The notes under the pieces: generated by a model
Told to the model about the DNA's origin: nothing
What the model saw: the letters and a program-made list of their open reading frames with translations, nothing else
Databases searched by the model: none
Shown here: positions 4,918 through 6,082 of the stretch, piece after piece
Position numbering within the stretch: position 1 is the first letter of the stretch
Layout: every line of letters begins with the position of its first letter
NCBI GenBank assembly: GCA_050943215.1
Contig: JBMNOU010000093.1
Span: 1 to 6,082 of the forward strand
DNA from: JBMNOU01 sp050943215
GTDB lineage: Bacteria; Bacillota; Clostridia; Christensenellales; SZUA-584
DNA length: 6,082 bases
Reading direction: 5' to 3'
Program-made: the position numbers and the translations under genes

Positions 4918-6075
4918 ATGAAAAAAAACTTAGCAGTAACTTTTGGCGGAAGAACAGTTGAACACGATATATCAATCATAACAGCAAACCAGTTGATGCA
5001 TCACGCCGATCCGGATAAATACAATGTTATACCAATTTACATTAACAGAGACGGTGTATGGTATACCGGAGAAAAGCTGCTAGAAATGAAAAGCTTTGAG
5101 AATTTTGACGAGAAAGAAAAAGGTATCAAACGGGTATTTCTCTCCGGTTCATCGGATGCAATGCTATACGAGTATGGTAAAAAGCTAAAGGCCGTTTCAC
5201 GGATAGATGTTGCGATTCCAGCAATGCATGGGCTTCATGGGGAAGACGGAACGATCCAGGGCCTTTTTGAATTGTCTGATATACCATATTCCAGCGCTGG
5301 CGTTGCCGGATCAGCGGCTGGTATGGATAAAATACTGATGAAATCTGCTTTCATTGGTTTTGGTTTTCCGGTGCTCAATTCGCTATTTTTTGAACGTGAT
5401 GTGTTTTTTGATGATAGCGATTCAGTTTGTGGCAAAGTCGAGAATAGTCTTGGGTATCCTGTTTTTGTTAAGCCGGCAAACCTTGGTTCAAGTATAGGAA
5501 TCAATCGTGCCGACGACAGAGGCGCTCTTTTGTTTGCGCTGGATGTTGCTTTTCGATATGATAGGCGGGTGCTTGTTGAGCGCGCTGTGACTGACATTAT
5601 CGAAGTGAATTGTTCGGTATTAGGCAATGCGACTGAGGCCATCGCAAGCGTTGTTGAGCAGCCTGTTTTAACCGGCGGGTTTTTGAATTTTGAGGATAAA
5701 TATTTAAGAAATGAATCGTCAAAAGGAATGAAATCATTAAGCAGAAAAATTCCGGCGGATATTTCCGAAGAAATGACGAAACAAGTTCAGCAGTTATCCG
5801 TTGACATTTTCAAAGCTCTTGACTTAAAAGGTGTCGTTAGAATTGACTTTATCATTGATCAATCTAACGGCAAACTTTATGTTAATGAGGTTAACACAAT
5901 ACCCGGTTCTTTTGCGTACTATCTTTGGGAGCATTCCGGTATTTCGTTTGAGGAGCTCGTTGATAGGCTAGTGGCGATTGCGGAAAAGCAGATGAGGGAA
6001 AAGAAAAGATCCGAGTTTGCTTTTGATTCTAAGGTACTGCAGAAAGCAGCAACTGGTCTTAAGATTTCCAAATAA
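4918..6075 (+). CDS. ddl: D-alanine--D-alanine ligase family protein (ATP-grasp)
   Basis: Ddl joins two D-alanines using ATP in the cytoplasm, supplying the dipeptide that MurF adds to the peptidoglycan stem. The 385-residue product carries FGGRTVEHDIS (9-19) with Glu15, MHGLHGEDGTIQGLFE (103-118), GMDK (135-138), FVKPANLGSSIGI (183-195), FEDKYL (258-263) with the omega-loop Lys261-Tyr262, and RIDF (308-311). Metal and nucleotide residues are in VNEVNTIPG (322-330). Tyr at 262 resembles D-Ala-D-Ala ligases rather than VanA-type D-Ala-D-Lac enzymes, which have His there. After IPG the usual FTxxSxxP acceptor segment is replaced by SFAYYLWEHSGIS, about four residues shorter. A tail of about 30 residues (from about 356) extends past the core. 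The product specificity and the symbol are therefore less sure than the family. The ATG has AAAGG at 4904-4908, 9 nt upstream. The gene pairs with the preceding MurF-like gene. Confidence 0.88.
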   Translation: MKKNLAVTFGGRTVEHDISIITANQLMHHADPDKYNVIPIYINRDGVWYTGEKLLEMKSFENFDEKEKGIKRVFLSGSSDAMLYEYGKKLKAVSRIDVAIPAMHGLHGEDGTIQGLFELSDIPYSSAGVAGSAAGMDKILMKSAFIGFGFPVLNSLFFERDVFFDDSDSVCGKVENSLGYPVFVKPANLGSSIGINRADDRGALLFALDVAFRYDRRVLVERAVTDIIEVNCSVLGNATEAIASVVEQPVLTGGFLNFEDKYLRNESSKGMKSLSRKIPADISEEMTKQVQQLSVDIFKALDLKGVVRIDFIIDQSNGKLYVNEVNTIPGSFAYYLWEHSGISFEELVDRLVAIAEKQMREKKRSEFAFDSKVLQKAATGLKISK

Positions 6076-6082
6076 TCTTGAA

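Noticed and set aside
5235..5642. 135-codon minus-strand open frame inside ddl, and similar minus-strand frames inside tsaE, ribU and the Mur ligase gene.
   Set aside because: These are shadows of strongly supported coding genes. None has a ribosome site or a recognisable domain.
4918..6075. Calling the Ddl homologue a VanA/VanB-type resistance ligase.
   Set aside because: The omega loop has Lys-Tyr rather than the Lys-His of VanA-type ligases, and no vanH or vanX homologue is adjacent.
6061..6079. AAGATT/AATCTT inverted repeat across the ddl stop codon as a terminator.
   Set aside because: The 6-bp AT-rich stem is weak, and the window ends before a U-tract could be seen.

Overview
The window looks like chromosomal DNA from a Gram-positive anaerobe of the Clostridia/Firmicutes type. 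The grounds are an FMN riboswitch controlling an ECF-type riboflavin transporter, the Firmicutes-style tsaE-tsaB-rimI cluster, strong purine-rich Shine-Dalgarno sites, use of ATG, GTG and TTG starts, and moderate, slightly AT-rich composition. All seven genes are on the + strand and densely packed. There are no RNA genes other than the riboswitch, and no mobile element, CRISPR array or phage signature.

Region 1 (1-801) is a riboflavin-uptake unit. An AT-rich leader holds a complete FMN (RFN) aptamer at 43-147. It is followed by a rho-independent terminator at 175-205 and then ribU (229-801), the membrane substrate-binding subunit of a riboflavin ECF transporter. The visible terminator points to FMN-dependent premature termination: high FMN would shut off uptake.

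Region 2 (826-2440) is a tight three-gene operon, tsaE-tsaB-rimI, with overlapping gene ends and a plausible promoter at 826-863. TsaE and TsaB serve tRNA t6A37 synthesis, and RimI is the N-acetyltransferase that usually travels with them. The catalytic partner TsaD is not here. I place the tsaE start at the GTG at 887 and the rimI start at the TTG at 1991, both from Shine-Dalgarno placement.

Region 3 (2437-6075) is the most interesting part. It is a three-gene unit with its own near-consensus promoter (TTGATA, 18-bp spacer, TATAAT) and a perfect 7-bp inverted repeat across the expected transcription start. It encodes an alpha/beta hydrolase, a Mur ligase (MurF-like) whose usual N-terminal UDP-MurNAc-peptide-binding domain is replaced by about 190 residues of membrane segments, and an ATP-grasp D-Ala-D-Ala ligase homologue with a rebuilt acceptor-side loop and a C-terminal tail. 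Together they look like a membrane-associated peptide-ligation module related to peptidoglycan precursor synthesis. A dedicated or variant cell-wall function is my inference. The individual families are recognisable, and I have a general recollection of similar neighbours in other Clostridia, so the module is probably under-characterised rather than never seen before.
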